A stretch of DNA of 64,000 bases from Pseudomonas vlassakiae (lineage in GTDB: Bacteria > Pseudomonadota > Gammaproteobacteria > Pseudomonadales > Pseudomonadaceae): NCBI RefSeq assembly GCF_014269035.2, contig NZ_JABWRP020000010.1:1-64000 (forward strand), written 5' to 3'. Below the pieces are notes generated by a model. The model was not told the origin of the DNA and did not search any database. It saw only the letters and a program-made list of their open reading frames with translations. The translations under genes were made by a program, and so were the position numbers. Of this stretch, positions 33,666 through 43,800 are shown piece after piece; position 1 is the stretch's first letter; each line of letters starts with the position of its first letter.

Positions 33666-35018
33666 ATGAGCAACCAATTGTTCGACGCCTACTTCACCGC
33701 GCCGGCCATGCGCGATGTGTTCTCCGACCGTGGCCGGCTGCAGGGCATGCTCGATTTCGAAGCCGCGCTTGCGCGTGCCGAGGCCGCCGCCGGGTTGGTA
33801 CCGCACAGCGCCGTGGCGGCCATCGAGGCAGCTTGCCAGGCCGAGCGCTATGACGTGCAGGCCCTGGCCGATGCCATCGCCACTGCCGGCAACTCGGCGA
33901 TCCCGCTGGTCAAGGCGCTAGGCAAGGTGATCGCCAGTGGTGTGCCCGAAGCCGAACGCTACGTGCACCTGGGCGCCACCAGCCAGGATGCGATGGATAC
34001 CGGGCTGGTCTTGCAGTTGCGCGCTGCACTGGAGCTGATCGAAGCCGATCTCGGCAAGCTGGCCGAGACCCTGGCTCGCCAGGCCTTGCTGCATGCCGAC
34101 ACGCCACTGGTGGGGCGCACCTGGCTGCAACATGCCACGCCTGTGACGCTGGGCATGAAGCTGGCGGGTGTGCTCGGGGCCTTGACTCGCCATCGCCAGC
34201 GCCTGCAGGAACTGCGCCCGCGTCTGCTGGTGCTGCAGTTCGGCGGTGCTTCGGGCAGCCTGGCGGCCCTGGGTAGCAAGGCCATGCCGGTGGCTGAAGC
34301 GCTGGCCGAACAACTCAAGCTGAGCTTGCCCGAGCAACCTTGGCACACCCAGCGGGATCGGCTGGTGGAGTTCGCTTCGGTACTGGGCCTGGTTGCCGGC
34401 AGCCTGGGCAAGTTCGGCCGTGATGTCAGCCTGTTGATGCAGACTGAAGCCGGGGAGGTGTTCGAGCCTTCCGCACCGGGCAAAGGTGGCTCCTCGACCA
34501 TGCCGCACAAGCGCAACCCGGTGGGTGCGGCGGTGCTGATCGGCGCCGCTACCCGCGTGCCGGGCCTGCTGTCGACGCTGTTCGCCGCCATGCCCCAGGA
34601 GCATGAGCGCAGCCTCGGCCTTTGGCATGCCGAATGGGAAACCTTGCCGGATATCTGCTGCCTGGTCTCTGGTGCCCTGCGCCAGGCCCAGGTGATCGCC
34701 GAAGGCATGCAAGTGGATGCCGAGCGCATGCGCCGCAACCTCGACCTGACCCAGGGCCTGGTGCTGGCCGAAGCGGTCAGCATCGTGCTTGCCCAGCGCC
34801 TGGGCCGTGACCGCGCCCATCACTTGCTGGAGCAATGCTGCCAGCGGGCCGTGGCCGAACAGCGTCATCTGCGCGCCGTACTGGGTGACGAGCCGCAGGT
34901 CAGCGCCGAACTGAGCGCGGACGAACTCGACCGCTTGCTCGACCCTGCCCATTACCTCGGCCAGGCGCGCGTCTGGGTGGCGCGCGCCGTGGCCGAACAT
35001 CAACGTTTGATTGCCTGA
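33666..35018 (+). CDS. pcaB: 3-carboxy-cis,cis-muconate cycloisomerase
   Basis: A 450-residue fumarase/aspartase superfamily enzyme converting the protocatechuate cleavage product to gamma-carboxymuconolactone. The superfamily signature with the catalytic serine loop is GKGGSSTMPHKRNPVGAAVLIGAATR. Other conserved blocks are VHLGATSQDAMDTGLVLQLR and LVGRTWLQHATPVTLGMKLAG. It starts 9 bases after pcaT and ends 11 bases before pcaD, so the operon is tight. Confidence 0.96.
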   Translation: MSNQLFDAYFTAPAMRDVFSDRGRLQGMLDFEAALARAEAAAGLVPHSAVAAIEAACQAERYDVQALADAIATAGNSAIPLVKALGKVIASGVPEAERYVHLGATSQDAMDTGLVLQLRAALELIEADLGKLAETLARQALLHADTPLVGRTWLQHATPVTLGMKLAGVLGALTRHRQRLQELRPRLLVLQFGGASGSLAALGSKAMPVAEALAEQLKLSLPEQPWHTQRDRLVEFASVLGLVAGSLGKFGRDVSLLMQTEAGEVFEPSAPGKGGSSTMPHKRNPVGAAVLIGAATRVPGLLSTLFAAMPQEHERSLGLWHAEWETLPDICCLVSGALRQAQVIAEGMQVDAERMRRNLDLTQGLVLAEAVSIVLAQRLGRDRAHHLLEQCCQRAVAEQRHLRAVLGDEPQVSAELSADELDRLLDPAHYLGQARVWVARAVAEHQRLIA

Positions 35019-35029
35019 AGGAGACCGCT

Positions 35030-35821
35030 GTGGCGCACTTGCAACTGGCCGATGGCGTACTGAACTACCAACTCGACGGCCCGGCCGATGCTCCGGTGCT
35101 GGTCCTGTCCAACTCGCTGGGCACCGACCTTGGCATGTGGGACAGCCAGATCCCGCTGTGGAGCGAACACTTCCGCGTGCTGCGCTACGACACCCGTGGC
35201 CACGGCGCTTCGCAGGTCACCGAGGGCCCGTACAGCATCGAGCAACTGGGCCGGGATGTACTGGCGCTGCTCGACGCGCTGGACATCCAGCACGCGCACT
35301 TCGTCGGCCTGTCCATGGGCGGCCTGATCGGCCAGTGGCTGGGTATCCATGCAGGCGCGCGCCTGCACAGCCTGACCCTGTGCAACACCGCAGCCAAGAT
35401 CGCCAACGACGAGGTGTGGAACACCCGCATCGACACCGTGCTCAAGGGTGGCCAGCAAGCGATGGTCGGCCTGCGCGATGCTTCCATCGCCCGCTGGTTC
35501 ACCCCCGCATTTGCCGAACACCAGCCGCAAGAAGCCCAGCGCATCTGCCAGATGCTGGCGCAAACCAGCCCAGAAGGTTATGCCGCCAACTGCGCGGCTG
35601 TGCGTGACGCCGACTTCCGCGAGCAACTGGGTCGCATCCAGGTGGCGACGCTGATCGTCGCCGGTACCGAAGACGTCGTCACCACGCCGGAGCACGGCCG
35701 CTTCCTGCAAGCCGGCATCATCGGTGCCACCTACGCCGAGTTCCCGGCCGCGCACCTGTCCAACGTCGAGATCGGTGAGGCATTCAGCCGCCGCGTGCTC
35801 GACTTCCTGCTGGCTCGCTGA
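35030..35821 (+). CDS. pcaD: Beta-ketoadipate enol-lactone hydrolase
   Basis: A 263-residue alpha/beta hydrolase that opens beta-ketoadipate enol-lactone to beta-ketoadipate. The nucleophile is S95 in FVGLSMGGLIGQWL; the acid is in TLIVAGTEDVVTT and the His in AEFPAAHLSNVEIGEAF. The start is GTG 35030 with a GAAGGAG site. It is in the pcaBDC run, 11 bases after pcaB and 10 before pcaC. Confidence 0.95.
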   Translation: MAHLQLADGVLNYQLDGPADAPVLVLSNSLGTDLGMWDSQIPLWSEHFRVLRYDTRGHGASQVTEGPYSIEQLGRDVLALLDALDIQHAHFVGLSMGGLIGQWLGIHAGARLHSLTLCNTAAKIANDEVWNTRIDTVLKGGQQAMVGLRDASIARWFTPAFAEHQPQEAQRICQMLAQTSPEGYAANCAAVRDADFREQLGRIQVATLIVAGTEDVVTTPEHGRFLQAGIIGATYAEFPAAHLSNVEIGEAFSRRVLDFLLAR

Positions 35822-35831
35822 GGATTTGGCC

Positions 35832-36224
35832 ATGGATGAGAAACAACGTTACGACGCTGGCATGCAGGTTCGCCGTGCGGTGCTGGGCGATGCCCATGTG
35901 GACCGCAGCCTGGAGAAGCTCAACGACTTCAACGGCGAATTCCAGGAAATGATCACCCGGCATGCCTGGGGTGACATCTGGACCCGCCCGGGCCTGCCGC
36001 GGCACACCCGTAGCCTGATCACCATCGCCATGCTGATCGGCATGAACCGCAACGACGAGCTCAAGCTGCACTTGCGCGCGGCAGCCAACAACGGCGTGAC
36101 CCGCGACGAGATCAAAGAAGTGCTGATGCAAAGCGCGATCTACTGCGGCATCCCGGCAGCCAATGCCACCTTCCACCTGGCCGAGTCGGTGTGGGATGAG
36201 CTGGGCGTAGAGTCGCGGGGTTAA
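35832..36224 (+). CDS. pcaC: 4-carboxymuconolactone decarboxylase
   Basis: A 130-residue CMD/AhpD-family enzyme that decarboxylates gamma-carboxymuconolactone to the enol-lactone. It begins MDEKQRYDAGMQVRRAVLGDAHVDRSLEKLNDFNGEFQEMITRHAWGDIWTRPGLPRHTRSL, the standard PcaC start. AANNGVTRDEIKEVLMQSAIYCGIPAANATF is the CMD core. The reading start was set at MDEKQ; the frame is open further upstream through pcaD. Stops of pcaC and the convergent DUF962 gene overlap inside a small palindrome. Confidence 0.96.
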   Translation: MDEKQRYDAGMQVRRAVLGDAHVDRSLEKLNDFNGEFQEMITRHAWGDIWTRPGLPRHTRSLITIAMLIGMNRNDELKLHLRAAANNGVTRDEIKEVLMQSAIYCGIPAANATFHLAESVWDELGVESRG

Positions 36225-36230
36225 ACCCCG
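36216..36230. terminator. Palindrome at the shared stop of pcaC and DUF962
   Basis: CGGGGTTAAACCCCG is a 15-base near-perfect palindrome holding both stop codons. It may weakly terminate both convergent transcripts. Confidence 0.4.
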
Positions 36231-36733
36231 CGCACGGCCACCGGCCCGGCATTGGCTTCCACGGCCTGTTTCAGAGCCGGGCACAGGCCCAGCATGAATG
36301 CCGCTTCAGCCACCACGAACAGCGGGCCGATGATCAGCCCGCTGATATCGTCGACGAATGCCGGTTTGCGGCCTTCGTAATGATGCCCGACGAACTGGAT
36401 GATCCAGCCCACCACGAACGCACCCAGCCCGGCGCCGAGCCACAGGCCGGTGGTTTGCGTGGCCAGTGCCTGGCCGAGCCACAGGCACAGGCCCAGCAGC
36501 AGGCCCATGACCAGGCCGAAGCGCAGGTCCAGGCGCAGGTAGAAGCGCACGGCAGCGGCTGCGGCGAGCAGGGCAGGTGACAGCCAGATACCGGCAACGT
36601 CCCAGCCGGGGCGCGACAGCAGGACCGTGACAGCCACCACGATCAGCGGAATGCCGACGAAGTGGGTCGCGATGTTGCGCGGATCACGGTGATAGTTGGC
36701 GTACTGGCTCAGGTGTTCGACGAGGTTTTTCAT
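36221..36733 (-). CDS. Mpo1-like (DUF962) membrane protein
   Basis: A 170-residue protein with four transmembrane segments. It has the DUF962/Mpo1 signature: an opening HLSQYANYHRDPRNIATHFVGIPLIVVAV and a C-terminal FVGHHYEGRKPAFVDDISGLIIGPLFVVAE, whose histidines bind iron in yeast Mpo1, a 2-hydroxy fatty acid dioxygenase. A GGGAGG site precedes ATG 36733. Whether the bacterial form oxidises lipids is unknown. It is convergent with pcaC and downstream of a divergent-looking LysR gene on the same strand. Confidence 0.82.
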   Translation of the reverse strand: MKNLVEHLSQYANYHRDPRNIATHFVGIPLIVVAVTVLLSRPGWDVAGIWLSPALLAAAAAVRFYLRLDLRFGLVMGLLLGLCLWLGQALATQTTGLWLGAGLGAFVVGWIIQFVGHHYEGRKPAFVDDISGLIIGPLFVVAEAAFMLGLCPALKQAVEANAGPVAVRGV

Positions 36734-36798
36734 TGTTGTGCCTCCCTGGATGGCCGATGCCTCGATATAGCCGAGAACAGGCGTGACCGCCACCATCA

Positions 36799-37728
36799 TC
36801 AGCTTAGCGAATGGCAGCAGCGCGCAGGGGGGGCATCCAGCCCCACCAAGGTCTCGATCATGGCCCGTGCCGCCGGTGACAATCGGTAGCCGCTGCGGCT
36901 GACCACGCCACACCTCACGCTCAGCACTTCCAGTGCCGGTGGCAGGTTGCGCCAGTGCAGGCGCACCAGGCGCCCGCTGGCGAGGTCCTCGGCCACGGCC
37001 TCTTCACTGGCCGTGCCCACGGCATCGCTGGCCAGCACCACGCTGCGCAATACCGCCAGGTGCTCGGTCTGCAGGTGCGGGATGAAGTCGCTGCGCCCAC
37101 TGAGGTTGGCCAGGCGCTTGCGCACGCCGGGGGCGAGCAGGGCGCTGGCCAAGGGGTAGGCGAACAGGTCGTTGGTCGACAGGCTGTCCTTGGCCAGCAG
37201 CGGGTGGCCGGGGCGGCAGAAGAACAGCCCGGGGCGCGGGGTGAGCGGTTCGGTATGGAAGTTGGGGTCGGCTTCGAAGGGGCGGATGTCGTCGACGAAG
37301 AACTCGATCTGTTCGCGGCGCAGGGCCTGGCCCAGGCGCTCGGCATTGTCCACCATCAGCGCCGTGCGGATGCCGGGGTGGCTGGCGATGAAATGCTGCA
37401 GTGCTTGCGGGACCAGGCGTACGGCCAGGGCCGGGCCACTGCCGAAATGCAGTTCACCTGCGTCGAGCTTGGTCATCTGCAGCACTTCATTGCTCAGCTG
37501 ATTGGCGCCTTGCACCAGGCGGCGGGCGTGCTGCAGCACCACCAGGCCCTCGGGAGTAGGGTGCAGGGCTTTGCTGGCGCGGTCGACCAGAGGGCAGCCG
37601 AAATTTTGTTCGAGGCTCTGGATGGCCCGGCTGAAAGCGGGTTGGGTGATGCCCATGGCTTCGGCGGCGCGGACGAAACTGCGGTATTCGGTGAGGGCGA
37701 TGAAGTAGCGCAGTTGGCGAAGGTCCAT
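36799..37728 (-). CDS. LysR-family regulator near pcaC
   Basis: A 309-residue LysR-type regulator: MDLRQLRYFIALTEYRSFVRAAEAMGITQPAFSRAIQSLEQNFGCPLVDR is the HTH. The effector domain contains the usual periplasmic-binding-like fold segments (FHTEPLTPRPGLFFCRPGHPL). It lies between a DUF962 gene and a porin gene, all leftward, and after a REP pair. No PcaQ-specific feature can be claimed. Its target may be the DUF962 gene 65 bases downstream. Confidence 0.88.
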   Translation of the reverse strand: MDLRQLRYFIALTEYRSFVRAAEAMGITQPAFSRAIQSLEQNFGCPLVDRASKALHPTPEGLVVLQHARRLVQGANQLSNEVLQMTKLDAGELHFGSGPALAVRLVPQALQHFIASHPGIRTALMVDNAERLGQALRREQIEFFVDDIRPFEADPNFHTEPLTPRPGLFFCRPGHPLLAKDSLSTNDLFAYPLASALLAPGVRKRLANLSGRSDFIPHLQTEHLAVLRSVVLASDAVGTASEEAVAEDLASGRLVRLHWRNLPPALEVLSVRCGVVSRSGYRLSPAARAMIETLVGLDAPPARCCHSLS

Positions 37729-37832
37729 GTCGAGGCTCTGCGGTGGAACAGGGTTCGATTTAAGCGATTGTTTCTTATGTCGTCAAAGAAGGTTTTTTGA
37801 TTTGTTTATGCCTACTGGTTATTTGTGAGGGC

Positions 37833-37933
37833 TGCTGGCCTTTCGCGGATGAATCCGCTCCTACAGGTACCGCACCGTTTTCGGAAGCTGTGCGGTACCT
37901 GTAGGAGCGGATTTATCCGCGAAAAGGCCAGCA
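37833..37933. repeat. REP inverted pair between the porin and LysR genes
   Basis: Arms 37833-37875 and 37890-37933 of REP type (TCGCGGATGAATCCGCTCCT... and its complement), nearly perfect over 40 bases. Confidence 0.88.
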
Positions 37934-37936
37934 GGC

Positions 37937-39193
37937 TCAGAGAAGGTTCAGCGGGTAGCTCACGATCAAGCGGTTCTCATCGAACGCGTTGGTACTGAAA
38001 TCCCGGCGCATGGTGGAATTACGCCATTTCACCGACAAATCCTTGAAGGTGCCGGACTGGATCACATAGGCCAGCTCGCTTTCCCGTGCCCATTCCTTGC
38101 CGTCGGTCACGCCACCGGCGGTGACATTGTCGCCCTTGATGTAGCGATTCATCAGGGTCAGGCCGGGGATACCGACGCTGACGAAATTGAAGTCGTGGCG
38201 TACCTGCCAGGAGCGCTCCTTGGCATTGTCGAAGCTTGAGTTGTAGCTGTCGTTGGCCAAGGTGCCGCCACTGGTGCCGTTGACCCGTAGCCAGGCATTG
38301 TCTCCGCTGACTTTCTGCAGGCCGACGTAGAAGGTGTTGCCCTTGTAGCGTGCCGACAGCATCGCCGAGGCGGTCTTGTTGTCCAGCTGGCCTGCGCGTT
38401 CGGCGCCATCTTCCTTGCCCCAGAAATAGCCCAGGTTGGCCCCCAGCGTCCACTCGCCCAATGGCTGGCTGTGCACCACGTTGAGGTACTGCTGGCGGTA
38501 GATGTCCTTGAGCTGGGCGTCCCACAGGCCGATCATGGTGCGCTTGTCGTTGAAGGTGTATTCACCGCCGCCAAAGTTGAAACGGTCGGAGGTGAAGGCC
38601 GCGCGGCCATTGAGCGACATGTCTTCCATGCTGGCGTCGTTGCGCGGGCTGTTGCCGCGGAACTGGCCGGCATACAGGGTCAAGCCTTCGATCTCTTTCG
38701 AGGTGAGCTGGCCACCACGGAACGTCTGCGGCAACGAGCGACCGTCGTCCGAGCGCAGGATCGGCAGTACCGGCATCCATTCGCCGACTTTCAGTTCGGT
38801 CTCCGAGACTTTGGCTTTCAAGGCCACGCCCAGGCGGCCGAAGTCGTCGGCGGGGCGGCCGTCGTCATGCACGGGCAGCAGCTGGGTGTTGGTGGTTCCT
38901 TTGCCGCCGTCCAGCTTGACCGAGTACAGGCCGAGCACGTCAATGCCGAAGCCGACGGTGCCCTGGGTGAAACCGGAGCGGGCATCGAGGATGAAGCTCT
39001 GGGTCCATTCTTCAGCCTTGCCTTGCGGATGAGCCGGGTCGACGAAGTTGCGGTTGATGTAGAAGTTGCGCAGGTTGAGGCTGGCCTTGGCGTCCTCCAG
39101 GAACCCGCCATTGTCGGCGGCGTATACGGGCAAGGCGCAAGAAATGGCCAACAGGCCGGGCAGCAGCTGGCGTGCGGGTTGCGAAGTGCTCAT
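37937..39193 (-). CDS. OprD-family outer-membrane porin, aromatic-acid type
   Basis: A 418-residue porin. A signal peptide (MSTSQPARQLLPGLLAISCALPVYA) precedes the mature start ADNGGFLEDAKASLNLRNFYINRNF, which is the OprD/BenF opening. The C-terminus ends with the barrel-closing aromatic/hydrophobic strand ENRLIVSYPLNLL. BenF-like porins in P. putida take up benzoate or other aromatic acids. A PcaR-like box lies about 150 bases upstream of the start, suggesting it serves protocatechuate or 4-hydroxybenzoate entry. The start at 39193 begins the signal peptide; an upstream extension is Pro/His-rich and unlikely. Confidence 0.9.
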   Translation of the reverse strand: MSTSQPARQLLPGLLAISCALPVYAADNGGFLEDAKASLNLRNFYINRNFVDPAHPQGKAEEWTQSFILDARSGFTQGTVGFGIDVLGLYSVKLDGGKGTTNTQLLPVHDDGRPADDFGRLGVALKAKVSETELKVGEWMPVLPILRSDDGRSLPQTFRGGQLTSKEIEGLTLYAGQFRGNSPRNDASMEDMSLNGRAAFTSDRFNFGGGEYTFNDKRTMIGLWDAQLKDIYRQQYLNVVHSQPLGEWTLGANLGYFWGKEDGAERAGQLDNKTASAMLSARYKGNTFYVGLQKVSGDNAWLRVNGTSGGTLANDSYNSSFDNAKERSWQVRHDFNFVSVGIPGLTLMNRYIKGDNVTAGGVTDGKEWARESELAYVIQSGTFKDLSVKWRNSTMRRDFSTNAFDENRLIVSYPLNLL

Positions 39194-39340
39194 CTGTCGT
39201 AAATCTCTTGTTTTTATGGGCGACCCGCTACTCGGCAGGATGCGGCCTGCAGGTGCGGGTCTTTGATGAACGTGCGAAGCGTTGCGTGGGGGATGGTGCG
39301 GGGCTGGGGGAGGGTGAGGCAATTCGCCGCAAACGGTATT

Positions 39341-39355
39341 GGGCGATAATCGAAC
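39341..39355 (-). promoter_or_regulatory. PcaR-like box upstream of the porin gene
   Basis: On the minus strand the sequence reads GTTCGATTATCGCCC, 13 of 15 matches to the PcaR box. The internal GATTAT could be the -10, with TTAACC 18 bases upstream as a weak -35. The box is 148 bases before the porin start. Confidence 0.6.
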
Positions 39356-39389
39356 GCTATGTTCCAGTTGGTTAATGGTGGCCAATAAA

Positions 39390-39412
39390 AAGCCCAGCAC
39401 GAGGCTGGGCTT
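39390..39412 (-). terminator. Terminator of the ttgABC operon
   Basis: A 9-base stem, AAGCCCAGC at 39390-39398 and its complement at 39404-39412, with loop ACGAG. On the minus strand it is followed by TTTATT, 18 bases after the ttgC stop. Confidence 0.82.
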
Positions 39413-39430
39413 GAGGCTGTTGCGGGTCGA

Positions 39431-40885
39431 TCAGCCCTTTGGTGTGTCCACCGAAGCCTGCTGGTTGGCCTGGCCACTCTGCTCGTACCAGCCACCGCCA
39501 AGCGCCTTGTACAGATTGACCTCGCTGGTCAGCTGCGAGAGGCGGTCGGTGATCAGCGACTGCTGGGACGAGTACAGGTTGCGCTGGGCATCGAGGAAGG
39601 TCAGGTTGCTGTCGATACCGATGCGGTAGCGGCGTTCGGCCAGGCGGTAGTAGTCCTGGTTCGCCTGCACCAGGTCGCGTTGCGCCTGCAGCTGCTCTTC
39701 GAAGGTCTTGCGCGCCGCCAGGCCATCGGAGACTTCCTGGAAGGCCGTCTGGATGGTTTTTTCGTACTTGGCGACGTTGATGTCCTTCTGGATCTTCGAG
39801 TAGTCCAGGCTGGCCTTCAGGCTGCCGGCGTTGAAGATCGGCAGGTTGATCTGCGGCTGGAACAGCCAGGTGCCCTGGCCGCCGGCGAACAGGTGGCCCA
39901 TGTCGGGGCTCAGGCTGCCGGCGTTGGCGGTCAGGCTGATGCTCGGGAAGAACGCAGCACGGGCCGCACCGATATTGGCATTGGCCGCTTTGAGCAGGTG
40001 CTCGGCTTCCTGGATGTCCGGGCGACGTTGCAGGATCTCGGACGGCAGGCCGGCCGGCACTTCGGCCAGCTGGTCGGCATCGAGATCCAGCGGCTTGGCC
40101 AGGTCGGCTGGAATGCCGGTACCCAGCAGCACGGTCAGGCTGTTGACGTCCTGCGCCACCAGGCGCTGGTACTGCGAGTACTTGACCCGTGCGCCTTCCA
40201 CGGCGGTGCGCGACTGGCTGACGTCGAGCGCCGAAGCCACACCGACTTCGTTGCTGCGACGGGTGAGGTTGTAGCTTTCCTCGTAGGTCTTCAGCGTCTC
40301 TTCGGTCAGCTTGAACAGGGCCTGGTCGGCCTGCCAGGTGTAGTAGGCGTTGGCCACGCTGGCCACCAGGGCGATCTGCGTGGAGCGGCGCGCCTGCTCG
40401 CTGGACAGGTAGGTTTCCAGGGCCTGCTCGGTCAGGCTGCGGACGCGGCCGAACAGGTCCAGCTCATAGGCACTGACACCCAGGGTGGCCGAGTACTGGC
40501 TGGTGATGCCGGATTCACCGGTTTGCGACATGTTCGCCGGCACGCGCTGGCGGCTACCGCTGCCGGTGGCCGAAACCGCCGGGAACAGGTCGGCCCGCTG
40601 GATGCGGTACTGGGCGCGGTAGGCGTCGATGTTCAACGCCGCCACACGCAGGTCACGGTTGTTCACCAGCGAGGTCTGGATCAGCTGCTGCAGTGCCGGG
40701 TCGTGGAAGAACTGGCGCCAGCCCTGTTCGGCGGCGGCGACTTCGGCCGACTGGGTCGGCGAGTACGCAGGGCCTTGCGGCCACTGCGCAGCCACCGGCG
40801 ATTCCGGGGTCTGGTAGTCAGGAATCAGCGAGCAGCCGCCGAGAATGAAAGCGGTTACCGCCAGGGACAACAAAGACTTGGTCAT
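39431..40885 (-). CDS. ttgC: TtgC outer-membrane efflux channel
   Basis: A 484-residue OprM/TolC-family lipoprotein, the exit duct of the TtgABC pump. The leader [18 protein letters not shown] has a lipobox ending in C18. The body shows the paired coiled-coil repeats of the family ([31 protein letters not shown] and [35 protein letters not shown]). It overlaps ttgB by four bases (ATGA) and is translationally coupled to it. Confidence 0.95.
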   Translation of the reverse strand: MTKSLLSLAVTAFILGGCSLIPDYQTPESPVAAQWPQGPAYSPTQSAEVAAAEQGWRQFFHDPALQQLIQTSLVNNRDLRVAALNIDAYRAQYRIQRADLFPAVSATGSGSRQRVPANMSQTGESGITSQYSATLGVSAYELDLFGRVRSLTEQALETYLSSEQARRSTQIALVASVANAYYTWQADQALFKLTEETLKTYEESYNLTRRSNEVGVASALDVSQSRTAVEGARVKYSQYQRLVAQDVNSLTVLLGTGIPADLAKPLDLDADQLAEVPAGLPSEILQRRPDIQEAEHLLKAANANIGAARAAFFPSISLTANAGSLSPDMGHLFAGGQGTWLFQPQINLPIFNAGSLKASLDYSKIQKDINVAKYEKTIQTAFQEVSDGLAARKTFEEQLQAQRDLVQANQDYYRLAERRYRIGIDSNLTFLDAQRNLYSSQQSLITDRLSQLTSEVNLYKALGGGWYEQSGQANQQASVDTPKG

Positions 40886-43800
40886 TGCCCAGCCTCATAA
40901 CGTGGAGTTTCAGGGGTGGCGTCCTTTTCCGGCTCTTTGCTGCCGAACAGCGACGACACTGCGACGAAGAATAGCGGTACCCAGAAGATTGCCAACACGG
41001 TCGCACTGATCATGCCGCCGATCACACCCGTGCCGATGGCGTGCTGGCTGCCGGCGCCGGCGCCGCTGGCGATGGTCAACGGTACCACGCCGAGAATGAA
41101 CGCCAGCGAGGTCATGATGATCGGGCGCAGACGCATGCGGCACGCTTCGATGGCCGAGTCGTACAGGCTGCGGCCCTGCTCATGCAGTTCCTTGGCGAAT
41201 TCGACGATCAGGATCGCGTTCTTCGCCGCCAGGCCGATGGTGGTCAACAGGCCGACCAGGAAGTACACATCGTTGGACAACCCGCGCAGGCTGGTGGCGA
41301 TCAGTGCACCGATGATACCCAGCGGTACGACCAGCACCACGGCGATCGGGATCGACCAGCTTTCATACAGCGCTGCCAGGCAGAGGAACACGAACAGTAC
41401 CGAGAGGGCGAACAGCGCCGGCATCTGCGAACCGGAGAGTTTTTCCTCGTAGGACGTGCCGGTCCAGGAGAAACCGACGCCGCTTGGCAGTTCACTGGCA
41501 ATGCGCTCGACCTCGGCCATGGCGTCGCCGGTACTGTAGCCTGGGGCCGGGGCACCCAGAATTTCCATGGCCTCGACGCCGTTGTAACGCGACAGCTTCG
41601 GCGAACCGTAGGTCCATTCGCCCTTGGCGAAGGACGAGAACGGTACCATCTCGCCGGCGCCGTTGCGCACGTACCATTTCTGCAGGTCTTCCGGGCTCAT
41701 CCGCGAGTTGGGTTGACCCTGGATGTACACCTTCTTGACCCGGCCACGGTCGATGAAGTCGTTGACGTAGCTGGCACCCAGGGCAATCGACAGGGTGTTG
41801 TTGATGTCGGAGATGGTCACGCCGAGGGCGCTGGCACGTTCGTCATCGATGGTCAGCTGGTATTGCGGTTCGTCGTTCAGGCCGTTCGGGCGCACGGCGC
41901 TGAGGATCTTGCTCTGTGCGGCCTTGGCCAGGAACTGGTTGCGCGCTTCCATCAGCTTGGCATGGCCGACGCCGCCGCGGTCCTGCAGGAACACGTCGAA
42001 GCCGGTGGCGTTACCCAGCTCCAGCACCGCAGGCGGGGCAAAGGCGAACACCATCGCGTCACGGAAGGTAAAGAAGTGCTGCTGGGCACGCTGGGCCAGG
42101 GCGAACACGCTGTTCTCCTTGGAACGTTCATCCCACGGCTTGAGCATGATGAACGCCATGCCCGAACTCTGGCCGCGACCGGCGAAGTTGAAGCCGTTCA
42201 CGGTGAAGACCGAGGATACGGTGTCGGCTTCGTCCTTGAGCAGGTACTCACGCATCTGGTCGACCACCACCTGGGTGCGTTCGGCACTGGAGCCAGCCGG
42301 CGTCTGCACCTGGGCGAACAGTACGCCCTGGTCTTCTTCAGGCAGGAACGCGGTAGGGATGCGGGCGAACAGCCAGATCATGCCGACCACGATCAGCGCA
42401 TAGGCCAGCAGGAACGGCACCTTGTTGCGCAGGATCGCGCCGACACTGCGCTCATAACCGTTGACGCTGCGGTCGAAGTTGCGGTTGAACCAGCCGAAGA
42501 AGCCACCTTTGGCGGTGTGGTGCTCGCCTTTCTTCAGCGGCTTGAGCATGGTTGCGCACAAGGCCGGGGTGAAGATCAGCGCCACCAGCACCGACAGGCC
42601 CATGGCCGATACGATGGTGATGGAGAACTGCCGGTAGATCACACCGGTGGAGCCGCCGAAGAACGCCATGGGCAGCAGTACCGCCGACAACACCAGGGCG
42701 ATACCCACCAGGGCGCCCTGGATCTGCTCCATGGAGCGCTTGGTTGCCTCCTTGGGTGGCAGGCCTTCCTCGGACATCACCCGCTCGACGTTTTCCACCA
42801 CGACGATGGCATCGTCCACCAGCAAGCCAATGGCCAGGACCATGGCGAACATGGTCAGGGTGTTGATGCTGAAGCCCGCAGCGGCAAGGATGCCGAAGGT
42901 GCCCAGCAGCACCACCGGTACGGTCATGGTGGTGATGATGGTGGCGCGGAAGTTCTGCAGGAACAGGTACATCACCAGGAACACCAGGACCACCGCTTCG
43001 ATCAGGGTGTGAATCACGCCGCTGATCGATTCGGTGACCACCGGGGTGGTGTCATACGGGAACACTGCTTTCACCCCAGGCGGGAAGAACGGTTCCAGGT
43101 CGGCAATGGTCTTGCGCAGGGCCTTGGCGGTGTCCAGGGCGTTGGCGCCGGTGGCCAGTTTGACTGCAAGGCCGGAAGCCGGCTTGCCGTTGAACTGGGC
43201 ACTGACCGCATAGTTTTCACCGCCCAGGCCGACCTGGGCAACATCACCCAGACGCACCTGCGAACCGTCGCTGTTGACCTTGAGCAGAATCTTTTCGAAC
43301 TGCTCGGCGGTCTGCAGACGGGTCTTGCCGATGATGGTGGCGTTCAGCTGGGTGCCAGGCATGGCCGGGAGCCCGCCGAGCTGGCCGGAGGACACCTGCA
43401 CGTTCTGCGCAGCCACCGCGGTCTTGACGTCGACCGGAGTCAGCTGGAATTTGTTCAGCTTGGCTGGGTCGAGCCAGATACGCATGGCGTACTGCGCACC
43501 GAACACCTGGAAGTCACCCACGCCGGCAGTCCGCGAAATCGGGTCCTGCATGTTGGAAACGATGTAGTTGGCCAAGTCGTCCTTGGTCATGCTGCCATCT
43601 TCGGACACCAGGCCGATCACCAGCAGGAAGTTCTTCACTGCCTTGGTGACGCGGATACCTTGCTGCTGCACTTCCTGCGGCAGCAACGGGGTGGCCAGGT
43701 TCAGCTTGTTCTGCACCTGGACCTGGGCGGTGTCAGGGTTGGTGCCCTGCTCGAAGGTGGCGGTAATGGTCATGCTGCCGTCGGAGTTACTTTCCGACGA

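Noticed and set aside
39194..39400. N-terminal extension of the porin
   Set aside because: It crosses the promoter and PcaR-like box, is Pro/His-rich, and removes the signal peptide from the N-terminus.
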